64,000 nt of DNA, taken from NCBI RefSeq assembly GCF_028993635.1, contig NZ_CP118631.1, positions 4,154,001 to 4,218,000 of the forward strand, given 5' to 3'. Every line of letters begins with the position of its first letter. The stretch's first letter is position 1. Source of the DNA: Mucilaginibacter sp. SJ. GTDB taxonomy: Bacteria > Bacteroidota > Bacteroidia > Sphingobacteriales > Sphingobacteriaceae. This document shows, one piece after another, positions 35,281-43,717 of this stretch. The position numbers and the translations under genes are program-made. The notes under the pieces were generated by a model that ran no database searches, was not told the DNA's origin, and was given only the letters and a program-made list of their open reading frames with translations.

Positions 35281-35745
35281 TTAGTTAAATTCTGTTAAAT
35301 CGACAGTGAACACCAATACCGAATTTTCGGGGATGCGGCCTACGCCATTGGCACCATAGGCAAGGCCCGAGGGTACAATGAGCAATACGGTGCCGCCCGC
35401 TTTTACTAACGGGATGCCTATTTGCCAGCCTTTAATCAAACGGTCTAATGAGCTTGAAAAACCGCTCGCTTTATCAACTACCATATCATTTAACAGCGCT
35501 GCGGTATAATTTACAGTGACCAACGAATTTTCGTTAGGGTTCCTCCCCTTGCCTTCGGATAAAACCTGGTAATAAATACCGGAAGGGTGTTTCTGCACTT
35601 TGATCTGGGGGTTGGCCTTCAGGTAAACGTGGATCAGCGAATCATCTGTTTTGGCTTGTTTAGCCCGGTTTAATTTCGCTGAGTTATCACATGATATCAT
35701 CAGTGTAATAATAACCGCGCTTAGCAATAAAATGTATTTTTTCAT
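35281..35745 (-). CDS. FKBP-type peptidyl-prolyl isomerase lipoprotein, paralogue
   Basis: 154 residues, lipobox MISC (Cys19). Same layout as the neighbour, with IKGWQIGIPLVKAGG and GRIPENSVLVFTVDL, but several active-site aromatics differ (VTVNYTAALLNDMVVD instead of VTYTGKLLDGTTFD), so catalysis may be weaker. It lies 85 bp before its paralogue and after the aspS terminator. Confidence 0.88.
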   Translation of the reverse strand: MKKYILLLSAVIITLMISCDNSAKLNRAKQAKTDDSLIHVYLKANPQIKVQKHPSGIYYQVLSEGKGRNPNENSLVTVNYTAALLNDMVVDKASGFSSSLDRLIKGWQIGIPLVKAGGTVLLIVPSGLAYGANGVGRIPENSVLVFTVDLTEFN

Positions 35746-35760
35746 GATGGAGGTCCAAAT

Positions 35761-35787
35761 AAAAGCCCCCTTTGCAATAAAGGAGGC
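35761..35787 (-). terminator. Terminator of aspS
   Basis: On the minus strand GCCTCCTTT pairs with AAAGGGGGC (one G-U) and is followed by TTTT. Confidence 0.8.
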
Positions 35788-35808
35788 TCAATTTATGTTT
35801 TGGGTTGA

Positions 35809-37554
35809 TTAAACCGTTGTTTTTATTTTTAGCTCGGTCATTTGTGCTTCGGCAATGGTTGATGGTGAATCGATCATCACATCGCGGCCCGAATTATTTT
35901 TAGGAAATGCGATCACATCGCGAATTGAATCCAAACCTGCAAATATCGATGCCAAGCGATCGAAACCAAATGCGATACCACCATGCGGAGGTGCTCCATA
36001 TTCAAAAGCATCCATCAAAAAGCCAAACTGTTTTTGTGCTTCCTCCGGCGAGAAACCAAGGTGCTTGAACATCAATGATTGCAAGCCGCGGTCGTGGATC
36101 CGGATAGAGCCACCACCAATTTCGGTACCGTTGATCACCAAATCATAAGCATTGGCACGTACAGCTCCCGGTTCGGTATCCAACAGGGCAATGTCTTCGG
36201 GTTTTGGCGAGGTGAACGGATGGTGCATAGCATGATAACGGCCACTTTCTTCGTCCCACTCCAGCAACGGGAAGTCAACAACCCATAGCGGCGCAAAAGT
36301 ATTTTTATCGCGCAGGCTTAAACGGGTACCCATTTCTAAACGTAGTTCGTTCAGTTGTTTACGCACTTTATCAGCGCCACCGGCCAGGATCAGCATTAAA
36401 TCGCCTTTTTCGGCATTGAAAGCAGCAGCCCAGTTGGTTAACTCGTCTTCACTATAAAATTTATCAACCGATGACTTCAGGGTGCCATCCTCATTGTAGC
36501 GGCAATAGATCATGCCGGTTACACCAATTTGCGGGCGTTTTAACCACTCGGTAAGCTCATCAACCTGTTTACGGGTATAACCTGCGCAACCTTTGGCGTT
36601 GATGCCAACAACCAGTTCTGCATTGTCAAAAATGCTAAATCCTTTGCCTTTAACAATATCATTCAGCTCAACAAACTCCATCCCAAAACGCAGGTCGGGT
36701 TTGTCTGATCCGTATAAACGCATAGCATCTGAATACAACATGCGCGGCAGTTCAACCAAATCAATACCTTTTACAGTTTTGAACAGGTGACGGGTAAGGC
36801 CTTCAAAAATATTGAGGATATCTTCCTGGCTTACAAACGAAAGCTCACAATCAATCTGCGTAAATTCAGGCTGGCGATCGGCACGTAAATCTTCGTCCCT
36901 GAAACATTTTACTATCTGGAAATAACGGTCAAAACCGCTCACCATCAATAACTGTTTAAAAGTTTGGGGCGATTGCGGGAGGGCGTAAAATTCACCTGCG
37001 TTCATGCGGCTTGGCACCACAAAGTCACGCGCGCCTTCTGGGGTCGATTTGATCAGTACCGGGGTTTCTACCTCGATAAAATCAAGCTTATCTAAATATT
37101 TACGCACTTCCTGCGCCATCTTATGACGAAGCACCAGGTTGTTGCGGATAGGGTTACGGCGAAGATCGAGGTAGCGATATTTGGCACGCAGTTCCTCGCC
37201 GCCATCGGTTTCGTCCTCAATCAGGAAGGGCGGCAGCTTGGCCGCATTAAGCACTTCAATATTAGTAACAGCGATTTCAATTTCGCCGGTTGGGATTTTG
37301 GTATTCTTGCTGGCACGTTCAATTACATCACCGGTAACTTTGATCACAAACTCACGACCAAGCCCGCGGCTTTTTTCGCGCAGGGTAGCATCTGTATCTG
37401 TGTTAAATATCAATTGGGTTAAACCATAACGGTCGCGCACATCGATAAAAGTGGTACCGCCCAAATCGCGCGATTTTTGTACCCAACCGCATAAAGTAAC
37501 GGTTTGGCCTAAATGGCTGATATTTAATTCGCCGCAGGTATGAGTTCTAAGCAT
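35809..37554 (-). CDS. aspS: Aspartyl-tRNA synthetase (bacterial type)
   Basis: 581 residues. N-terminal OB-fold anticodon-binding domain (~1-105, starting LRTHTCGELN), class II catalytic core with motif 2 near FRDEDLRADRQPEFTQID, the bacterial GAD insertion (~290-410), and motif 3 GIAFGFDRLASI near the C-terminus. It attaches Asp to tRNA-Asp. A minus-strand -7 element TACTTTTG lies at 37584-37577. The presence of the enzyme is routine; it is relevant here only because the tRNA-like genes carry Asp identity bases. Confidence 0.97.
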   Translation of the reverse strand: MLRTHTCGELNISHLGQTVTLCGWVQKSRDLGGTTFIDVRDRYGLTQLIFNTDTDATLREKSRGLGREFVIKVTGDVIERASKNTKIPTGEIEIAVTNIEVLNAAKLPPFLIEDETDGGEELRAKYRYLDLRRNPIRNNLVLRHKMAQEVRKYLDKLDFIEVETPVLIKSTPEGARDFVVPSRMNAGEFYALPQSPQTFKQLLMVSGFDRYFQIVKCFRDEDLRADRQPEFTQIDCELSFVSQEDILNIFEGLTRHLFKTVKGIDLVELPRMLYSDAMRLYGSDKPDLRFGMEFVELNDIVKGKGFSIFDNAELVVGINAKGCAGYTRKQVDELTEWLKRPQIGVTGMIYCRYNEDGTLKSSVDKFYSEDELTNWAAAFNAEKGDLMLILAGGADKVRKQLNELRLEMGTRLSLRDKNTFAPLWVVDFPLLEWDEESGRYHAMHHPFTSPKPEDIALLDTEPGAVRANAYDLVINGTEIGGGSIRIHDRGLQSLMFKHLGFSPEEAQKQFGFLMDAFEYGAPPHGGIAFGFDRLASIFAGLDSIRDVIAFPKNNSGRDVMIDSPSTIAEAQMTELKIKTTV

Positions 37555-37585
37555 AGCAATGTTTTATAAAAGTCTGCAAAAGTAG

Positions 37586-37731
37586 GGTTTTAGTTGGAAG
37601 TCTGGAAGTCCGAAAGTTGGAAAGTCCGAAAGTAACAGTATTCTTTCTGCATAATCTATAGGATTACTGGCTTTTGAGTGCAGATATTCAGCTTTCGGAC
37701 TTCCTGACCATTGACTTTCGGACTTAAATCC
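37586..37731. repeat. AAGTCCGAAAGT inverted repeat region
   Basis: AAGTCCGAAAGT words (37607-37633) are mirrored by CTTTCGGACTT words (37692-37726). The -33 element of the thiamine operon promoter falls inside the right arm. Confidence 0.65.
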
Positions 37732-37739
37732 TATCTTTG
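37711..37739 (+). promoter_or_regulatory. Promoter of the thiamine uptake operon
   Basis: TTG 37711-37713, 18-bp spacer, TATCTTTG 37732-37739. The expected start is ~37746, just before the riboswitch. Confidence 0.7.
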
Positions 37740-37750
37740 CCTCATATAAT

Positions 37751-37948
37751 TCTCAAGGGGTGCCTTGCTTTGGTTGCAAAACAAACTGCAGATTGTTTTA
37801 CCAAACTGAAAGACGGGCTGAGATCATACCCAGGGAGTAAGTCAATAAGTACTAAGTTTTAAGCCTTAAGTCAAAGCGACTTTGGACTAACGACTTCCGG
37901 CTCACGACTTCCCCCCACACCTGATCCGGATAATGCCGGCGGAGGGAT
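37751..37948 (+). promoter_or_regulatory. TPP riboswitch with an 86-nt insertion between P2 and P4
   Basis: The THI-box core is intact: GGGGTGCC (37757-37764), GGCTGAGA (37816-37823), TACCC (37827-37831), and CACCTGATC-CGG-ATAATG-CCGGCGGAGGGA (37918-37947). P2 pairs GGGT with ACCC; P5 pairs TCCGG with CCGGC. P3a is elongated (TTTGGT/ACCAAA and AAAACAA/TTGTTTT). Between TACCC and CACCTG, where ~5 nt are usual, lie 86 nt of the AAGTC/GACTT repeat, bounded by GGGAG-AAGTC and GACTTCCCCC that can close it as an extra arm. It should repress thiamine uptake when thiamine diphosphate is abundant. Confidence 0.93.
37838..37911. repeat. AAGTC/GACTT repeat inserted in the riboswitch
   Basis: Shares AAGTTTTAAG, AAGTCAAA and GACTAACGACTT with the hairpin at 1959-2010. 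It occupies the P2-P4 joining segment of the TPP aptamer. Confidence 0.75.
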
Positions 37949-38026
37949 AAAGGTAAATAAGTTAAGTGTACTGCCGCGTTACCCTGGCGCGCAGATGGTT
38001 TAACTCAATTTTTGTTTTACAACATT

Positions 38027-40480
38027 TTGAAAAATTTATTTGTGGCTGTTATGGCCCTATTGTTGCCTGTTATGGCATCGGCCCAGCTTTCCATTTCAGG
38101 AAAAGTGACCAATCAATTCGGCGAAGCGCTGCCTGGCGCAACTGTTACTATTTTAAACCCACAGCAAAGCACTGTTACTGATGCTACAGGTAAGTATAGT
38201 TTTAACGATCTGAAAAAAGGCAATTATACCGTAAAAGCCAGTTATATTGGCTATCAGTCTTTAGTAAAAAACGCTGTTCTTAACACAAACTTAGCGCTTA
38301 ACTTTTCTTTAGGATCCGGTACGCTCAATGCGGATGAGGTTACTATAACCGCCACCCGTGCAGGCAAAAACTCACCAACGGCTTTTACTAACCTCGGCAA
38401 AAAAGATCTCGAAAAAAACAACTTCGGCCAAGACCTGCCTTACCTGCTTAACCAAACGCCATCAGTGGTAATCAACTCGGATGCAGGTACGGGTATAGGT
38501 TATACAGGGATCCGGATCCGCGGGTCAGACGCATCGCGTATTAATGTAACCGTTAATGGTATTCCTTTAAATGACGCGGAAAGCCAGGGCGCATATTTTG
38601 TCGATCTGCCCGACTTTGCATCATCTATCAACACCCTGCAAATCCAGCGTGGTGTGGGTACCTCAACCAATGGAGCAGGTGCCTTTGGCGGTAGTATCAA
38701 CGTACAAACCGCTACTCGCAGGGATACCGCTTATGCTCAGCTCGATAACTCGGCAGGTTCATATGGTTCATTAAAAAATACCGTAAGCGTAGGTACCGGT
38801 CTGCTTGGCGGCAGGTTCAGTATCGACGGCAGGTTATCGCGCATCCGGTCTGATGGGTATATCGCCCGAGCGTCATCCCGGTTAAAATCCTTTTTTGTAA
38901 GCGGGGCTTATTATGGTGATAACAGTACTTTAAGATTAAACGTGTTCTCGGGCCATGAGCGTACCTACCAGGCCTGGAACGGCGTAGCCGATTATGTAAT
39001 AGGCGATGATAACCGCCCGGATAGCCGCACTTATAACGAACTGGGCGATATGGGTAACGGCGCGTTTTATAAAGACCAGGTTGACGATTACTTGCAAAAC
39101 CATTACCAGTTGCTATACGATAAAAAGTTTTCGGATAAACTGTCGTTCAGCGGGGCCCTGCATTACACTCATGGCGAGGGTTACTACGAAGAGTACAGGA
39201 AAGGTGATGCTGTAAGTAATTATGGTTTATCACCTGTTATTTATGGCACCGATACCATTTCAACCACTAATCTTGTTCGCAGGCTGTGGCTTAATAATGA
39301 TTTTTATGGTGTTACTTATGCTTTAAAATATCAGCCTACTACCAAACTGAACTTCAATCTTGGCGGCGCCTATAACGAATATAAAGGTGCGCATTATGGT
39401 AATATTATTTCTGCCGAAGAAAGCATAGGCGTTGGTCCTAACTATCAATACTATCGGGATGATGCCAAAAAGAAGGACTTTAATATTTTTGGCCGCGCCG
39501 AATGGCATGTAGACAAATTTTTGTTGTATGCCGATATGCAATACCGCCACATTAATTATTCGTTCTTCGGTATCGACAAAAACCTGAATAATGCCCAGCA
39601 AACAGCGCAGTTAAACTTCTTTAACCCTAAAGCAGGTGTTACTTACCAGTTTAATGAGCACAGTAATGTGTATGCCTCCTTTGCGGTGGGCAACCACGAA
39701 CCCAACCGCGATGATTATGTTGATTCGCCTCCGCAAAACCGGCCAAAATCCGAAAACCTGAAAGATTTTGAGGCTGGCTACCGCTTCAGCTCACCTGTTT
39801 TTAGTGGAGAGTTGAATGGTTTCTACATGCTATATAAAAATCAGTTGGTATTAACTGGCTCATTGAATGACGTAGGCAGTCCGGTGCGTACCAATGTAAA
39901 GGACAGCTACCGCGCAGGTTTGGAATTCAGCGGAAAAGTGAAAATCACTGATCAGTTAAACTGGAGCGCTACCGCAACCCTCAGCACTAACAAGATTAAA
40001 AACTATCACCAGTTTTTCTCTAATTATGACGACGGCTCGCTGGTTGAAGAAACATTTGCCAAAACTGATATTGCCTACTCGCCGTCATTCACGGGTTCAA
40101 GCGTAATCAGTTATAGCCCTGTTAAAGGCGGGGAAATTGCTTTCATCAGCAAATATGTAGGTAAGCAATACTTAGATAATACCATGAACCGTAATCCCCA
40201 AGGTTTTGGGATAGCACCTGATAATGGAGCTAACCCTTACGCTGCCAATCGCCTGCTGAACAGCTTTTTTGTGAACGATGTGAGGTTGCGGTATAGCTTT
40301 AGCGTTCGCTCGGTTAAAAACATAACTGTTGGCCTGCAGGTTAATAATATCTTCAGCGAGAAGTATGAAAACAATGGTGCTACCTACCCGGATATTGAGG
40401 GCGGACACGTAATTAATTACAACTATTACTTCCCGCAGGCGCCGCGAAACTTTATGGCTTCGCTGAGTCTGGGATTTTAA
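38027..40480 (+). CDS. TonB-dependent outer-membrane receptor, probable thiamine transporter
   Basis: 817 residues from the TTG at 38027, which gives a clean signal peptide (MKNLFVAVMALLLPVMASAQ); a TTG five codons upstream adds only YNI-type residues and is less likely. An N-terminal carboxypeptidase-like domain (~22-105, ISGKVTNQFGEALPGATV) precedes the plug (~120-225, GIRIRGSDASRINVTVNGIP) and a 22-strand barrel ending in MASLSLGF. Receptors under TPP riboswitch control in Bacteroidota are proposed thiamine or precursor importers. The following pnuT gene supports this role. Confidence 0.88.
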   Translation: MKNLFVAVMALLLPVMASAQLSISGKVTNQFGEALPGATVTILNPQQSTVTDATGKYSFNDLKKGNYTVKASYIGYQSLVKNAVLNTNLALNFSLGSGTLNADEVTITATRAGKNSPTAFTNLGKKDLEKNNFGQDLPYLLNQTPSVVINSDAGTGIGYTGIRIRGSDASRINVTVNGIPLNDAESQGAYFVDLPDFASSINTLQIQRGVGTSTNGAGAFGGSINVQTATRRDTAYAQLDNSAGSYGSLKNTVSVGTGLLGGRFSIDGRLSRIRSDGYIARASSRLKSFFVSGAYYGDNSTLRLNVFSGHERTYQAWNGVADYVIGDDNRPDSRTYNELGDMGNGAFYKDQVDDYLQNHYQLLYDKKFSDKLSFSGALHYTHGEGYYEEYRKGDAVSNYGLSPVIYGTDTISTTNLVRRLWLNNDFYGVTYALKYQPTTKLNFNLGGAYNEYKGAHYGNIISAEESIGVGPNYQYYRDDAKKKDFNIFGRAEWHVDKFLLYADMQYRHINYSFFGIDKNLNNAQQTAQLNFFNPKAGVTYQFNEHSNVYASFAVGNHEPNRDDYVDSPPQNRPKSENLKDFEAGYRFSSPVFSGELNGFYMLYKNQLVLTGSLNDVGSPVRTNVKDSYRAGLEFSGKVKITDQLNWSATATLSTNKIKNYHQFFSNYDDGSLVEETFAKTDIAYSPSFTGSSVISYSPVKGGEIAFISKYVGKQYLDNTMNRNPQGFGIAPDNGANPYAANRLLNSFFVNDVRLRYSFSVRSVKNITVGLQVNNIFSEKYENNGATYPDIEGGHVINYNYYFPQAPRNFMASLSLGF

Positions 40481-40503
40481 ATGAGCACTAATTTATATCG
40501 ACA

Positions 40504-40548
40504 CTAATTTTTACGAATTGGATCGAATTTCACGAATTTGAAAATTAG
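40504..40548. repeat. Short inverted repeat between receptor and pnuT
   Basis: CTAATTTT (40504-40511) mirrors AAAATTAG (40541-40548), with ACGAATT/CGAATTT words inside, in the 71-bp gap of the operon. Confidence 0.55.
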
Positions 40549-40551
40549 GAT

Positions 40552-41184
40552 ATGCAACACTGGCTCGACCTGTTTATTGAACAAATAAAGGAAACTACCT
40601 GGCTGCAATGGCTTGCCGTTGCGTTGGGTGTTACCGAGGTGCTGCTGGCCCGCGTAAATAACATATGGTTGTACCCGGCAGGAATACTGGGTACGGCCAT
40701 ATCCATATTTCTGCTGATGGAAGTTCATTTGTATGCCGAATCGGTGTTGAACGGCTATTACATTGTAATGAGCGTTTATGGTTGGATCTACTGGGTAAAG
40801 AAACGGAACGAGCCGCCGGTAAAAATTACCTACTCCACCAAAAATGAATGGATAATAAGTTTGGCGATCAGCATTGTGGGATGGGTAGTGTTTTACTACA
40901 TGATCAAAAACCTGCCGGCCAAATATTTCACCCCATCTAACGTACCTGGTTGGGACGCTTTGGTATCTTCGACCGCCTGGGCAGGTATGTGGTTGCTGGC
41001 ACGCCGTAAAATGGAGAATTGGATTTTTTTGAACATTTCCAATTTTTTCGCGGTGCCGCTTCTGTTTTACAAAAAGCTGCCTATGTTTGCCATGCTTACC
41101 ATCTTCTTGTTTATTATAGCGATATGGGGATATTTTGAGTGGAAGAGACAGGTAGAGGCAGAGCGGTTGGTGGTTGAAGATTAG
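40552..41184 (+). CDS. pnuT: PnuC-family thiamine transporter PnuT
   Basis: 210 residues with about seven membrane segments. The segment WLAVALGVTEVLLARVNNIW and the WxxW-type motif YGWIYWVK are typical of PnuC proteins, which move vitamins by facilitated diffusion coupled to phosphorylation inside the cell. TPP riboswitch control and the TonB receptor upstream assign thiamine rather than nicotinamide riboside. No thiamine pyrophosphokinase gene follows here, unlike some related operons. Confidence 0.9.
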   Translation: MQHWLDLFIEQIKETTWLQWLAVALGVTEVLLARVNNIWLYPAGILGTAISIFLLMEVHLYAESVLNGYYIVMSVYGWIYWVKKRNEPPVKITYSTKNEWIISLAISIVGWVVFYYMIKNLPAKYFTPSNVPGWDALVSSTAWAGMWLLARRKMENWIFLNISNFFAVPLLFYKKLPMFAMLTIFLFIIAIWGYFEWKRQVEAERLVVED

Positions 41185-41221
41185 AGGTTAGGAAAAATGT
41201 TCAATGGCCAGGTTGTACCAG

Positions 41222-41407
41222 GTGTTCAATTTTAAAAAGTGTAAACACCCGGCGTTTTTTGAAAAATAAACATGATTGATAGTCAGTGCTTTACGAATTG
41301 GTTAAAATTCAATTTTAATCAAATTGAACGCCTTGGTGCTGGTAATCAGTACTTTGTGTTTTTAAGGAGCCGAAACATTGAACACCCGTTTTTCAAAAAT
41401 TGAACAC
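41222..41407. repeat. 186-bp element with imperfect terminal inverted repeats
   Basis: GTGTTCAATTTT-AAAAA (41222-41238) mirrors TTTTTCAAAAATTGAACAC (41389-41407). A second related word (ACACCCGTTTTT-like) is present near both ends. No coding capacity. Could be a MITE relic. The rest of the 41185-41507 gap holds the AAGCTTTTTGCTTTCAG repeat at 41468-41500 and no gene. Confidence 0.5.
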
Positions 41408-41507
41408 TGACAAAATACTGTCAGTATCTTTTGTTATCACTGATGGTAAATTGAGTATTATCTGTTACGCTTTAAGCTTTTTGCTTTCAGCTTTAAGCTA
41501 AATAAAA

Positions 41508-42593
41508 ATGCATCCATCACAAAATTTAAAACCCGAATGGGTTGATATCATACGGAAAGCAGCTCCTGCAGCTGAGCAGGCCGGCAAGTTGCAGTCCGAT
41601 CAGCTGTCGCTTATTTATGAGCAGGGCTGGTTTAAATTTTTAGTGCCGAAAGCTTATTCCGGGTTGCAATTGGCGTTGCCGCAAATGGTACGGCTGGAAG
41701 AAAGTTTGGCCTGGGCCAATGGCAGTTTGGGTTGGGTGGTAACTTTATGCAGCGGCGCGGGCTGGTTTGGCGGATTCCTGGATCCGGCTTTAGCTGCAGA
41801 GATCATGACCGATCCTCAATTGTGCCTGGCAGGTAGTGGTGCATCAACGGGTACGGCTACCATCAGCGGTGACGGCTATATCATTAATGGCACCTGGAAA
41901 TATGCCAGCGGTGCGCATCATGCAACCCACATCACCGCAAATTGCATTATTAAAAACGGCGATGAAACTGTTTTGAATGATGATGGCGAGCCACTGATAT
42001 TACCTTTTATTTTTGATAAAAAAGATGTGCATGTTTTCCCCGCCTGGAAATATGTTGGTATGATGGCCACCGGGAGTGACGCTTATGAAGTAAAAGACCT
42101 TTATGTTGATAAAAACCGCTGTTTTAAGATCGATCCGCAATATACGGTTGTAAATGAACCTTTGTACCGTTACCCGTTTTTGCAATTGGCAGAGGCTACA
42201 CTTGCCGCCAATCTTTCGGGCCTCGCAATTCATTTTCTTGACCTGTGCGGACCGGCGTTTGATGAACGGATGAAAAACCCGCGTTTAACCGACCCTCAAA
42301 AAGGATACATCCAACAATTACTGGCCGATCAAATCATTTTACTCAATGAAGTCCGTGCAGAATTTTACGAGGCTGTTGATAACTCGTGGAACAACTTTGA
42401 ATCAGCCGATAATAATGGCTTACATGAAGTAAGTTTAATGAGCCGGAAGCTGGCCAAAGTTTCGCGCGAAAGTGTGGATAGGCTTTATACCTACTGTGGT
42501 TTATCTGCCGCCAACCCGGATACGGAAATTAACCAGGTATGGCGTGACCTTCATACCGCAGGGCAGCACTCCTTGCTTACGTTTGAGTCGTAA
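41508..42593 (+). CDS. Acyl-CoA dehydrogenase-fold flavoprotein
   Basis: 361 residues. N-terminal helical domain (~1-110, LEESLAWANGSLGWVVTL), central beta domain (~115-215, GSGASTGTATISGDGYIINGTWKYASGA) and C-terminal helical domain. The central segment resembles the flavin-dependent hydroxylase branch (HsaA/DszC-like) more than true acyl-CoA dehydrogenases, because no clear catalytic Glu is seen. The substrate is unknown. A separate unit from the thiamine operon, judging by the 320-bp gap. Confidence 0.82.
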   Translation: MHPSQNLKPEWVDIIRKAAPAAEQAGKLQSDQLSLIYEQGWFKFLVPKAYSGLQLALPQMVRLEESLAWANGSLGWVVTLCSGAGWFGGFLDPALAAEIMTDPQLCLAGSGASTGTATISGDGYIINGTWKYASGAHHATHITANCIIKNGDETVLNDDGEPLILPFIFDKKDVHVFPAWKYVGMMATGSDAYEVKDLYVDKNRCFKIDPQYTVVNEPLYRYPFLQLAEATLAANLSGLAIHFLDLCGPAFDERMKNPRLTDPQKGYIQQLLADQIILLNEVRAEFYEAVDNSWNNFESADNNGLHEVSLMSRKLAKVSRESVDRLYTYCGLSAANPDTEINQVWRDLHTAGQHSLLTFES

Positions 42594-42602
42594 AATTATT
42601 AA

Positions 42603-42905
42603 AGGTGCGTTAAGGATGGGAGCGGATACCGGCCAATGTCATTAAGTTAAGAGATTGACAAGCTGCACCAGAGGTGCAAAAGGTTTGTAGAAACCATTTT
42701 GAATAGATTTTTGGTGTGCCAGCGGTACACAACTCCGGTGTTCCGTACCTCTGGCACGGTTGTTATTGGTATAATATTTTGCTACAAACCTGTTCCCCCT
42801 CTGGGGGATTTTCCTTAACTTAATGACATTGGGATACCGGCCAATGGTTAATGCCTTGTGCAGTATAAGCGTACAGCCCGGGCCGCAAGCAACGCCCATA
42901 TTTAT
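42603..42905. repeat. GGGCGTTGC...CCGGTATCCGC dispersed repeat, split by a MITE
   Basis: Read on the minus strand and with the MITE removed, it runs GGGCGTTGCTTGCGGCCCGG, GCTGTACGCTTATACTGCAC, AAGGCATTAACCATTGGCCG, GTATCCGCTCCCATCCTTAACGC. A second copy of the first half occurs at 49582-49690. The family is common between genes in Sphingobacteriaceae. Confidence 0.7.
42634..42831. mobile_element. MITE-like element with perfect 18-bp terminal inverted repeats and target-site duplication
   Basis: CAATGTCATTAAGTTAAG (42634-42651) is the exact inverse of 42814-42831. The element is 198 bp, without a gene. It also has an inner pair GGTTTGTAG/CTACAAACC and a GCACCAGAGGTGC palindrome near the left end. 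The flank GGATACCGGC (42624-42633) is repeated at 42832-42841 (15 bp if the next five shared bases count), the mark of insertion into an older repeat. Confidence 0.85.
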
Positions 42906-43105
42906 AGGTTAATTTTTAAATATGATTAATAATCAATGACTTGTGAGTGCTATCATTAGGAGCGAAACAATGACAATTCTTGATTATGCTGTTTTATTAA
43001 ACTATTTTGTCAGGTATTTTTCAGGCGATCTGCTTATCTAAACCCATCTCAACTTAAAACTGTCAAAAAAATTATCCTCTATTTAAAAAAAATTTTTCAC
43101 ATACG

Positions 43106-43133
43106 TGCAACGTTGCAAAATGCCTTGCGTCTA
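43106..43133 (+). promoter_or_regulatory. Probable ECF-type autoregulated promoter with palindrome
   Basis: GCAACGTT (43107-43114) and GTCTAT (43129-43134) resemble ECF -35 (GGAACTT) and -10 (GTCTAA) sites with the usual spacing. The -35 lies in a perfect 12-bp palindrome TGCAACGTTGCA (43106-43117). It precedes a sigma factor gene, as expected for autoregulation. Confidence 0.5.
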
Positions 43134-43156
43134 TTAACCTGAAGCCGGTCACGAAT

Positions 43157-43717
43157 TTGGAAGCAATATATATTGATAAACATTACAACCTGGTAATTGA
43201 GTGTAAGCAGGGAAGCAAAAAAGCCTGTTATGAGCTTTACCGTTTGTATTCGAAAGCTATGCTGAACGTGGCCTTTCGGATAGTGGGCGATATTGCTGAA
43301 GCAGAAGATGTGCTGCAGGAAGCTTTTGTGGATGCCTTTGCCAAGCTGAAGGATTTTAGGCAGGATACCACATTTGGCCTCTGGCTTAAGCAGATTGTTG
43401 TGAACCGGTCGATCAACCTGCTGCGCAAACGCAAGCTGGAACTGGTTGAACTGGAAGATGGACATCTTGAAAATATTGCCGATGACGAGAGCTGGGACGA
43501 TGAAGACCTGCAGTACCAGGTTGCCAGGGTAAAAGAAGGTATGAACCAGTTGCCCGATGGCTATCGCGTGGTGATATCATTATATCTGCTTGAAGGATAT
43601 GACCACGAAGAAATAGGACAAATATTGAACATATCAGAAAACACATCAAGAACCCAGTTTTTGAGAGCTAAAAGAAAGTTAATTGAAATTTTAAACAGGA
43701 AAGGAACAGTATCATGA
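43157..43717 (+). CDS. ECF-type RNA polymerase sigma factor
   Basis: 186 residues from a TTG at 43157; no ATG is available before region 2. Region 2 (~25-90, YRLYSKAMLNVAFRIVGDIAEAEDVLQEAF) and region 4 (~125-180, LPDGYRVVISLYLLEGYDHEEIGQIL) are complete. It overlaps the next gene by four bases, and that gene encodes a membrane protein likely to act as its anti-sigma factor. Confidence 0.93.
   Translation: MEAIYIDKHYNLVIECKQGSKKACYELYRLYSKAMLNVAFRIVGDIAEAEDVLQEAFVDAFAKLKDFRQDTTFGLWLKQIVVNRSINLLRKRKLELVELEDGHLENIADDESWDDEDLQYQVARVKEGMNQLPDGYRVVISLYLLEGYDHEEIGQILNISENTSRTQFLRAKRKLIEILNRKGTVS

Noticed and set aside
42634..42831. Riboswitch or ncRNA in the gap before the sigma factor
   Set aside because: The palindromes are fully explained by the terminal repeats of a MITE with duplicated flank.
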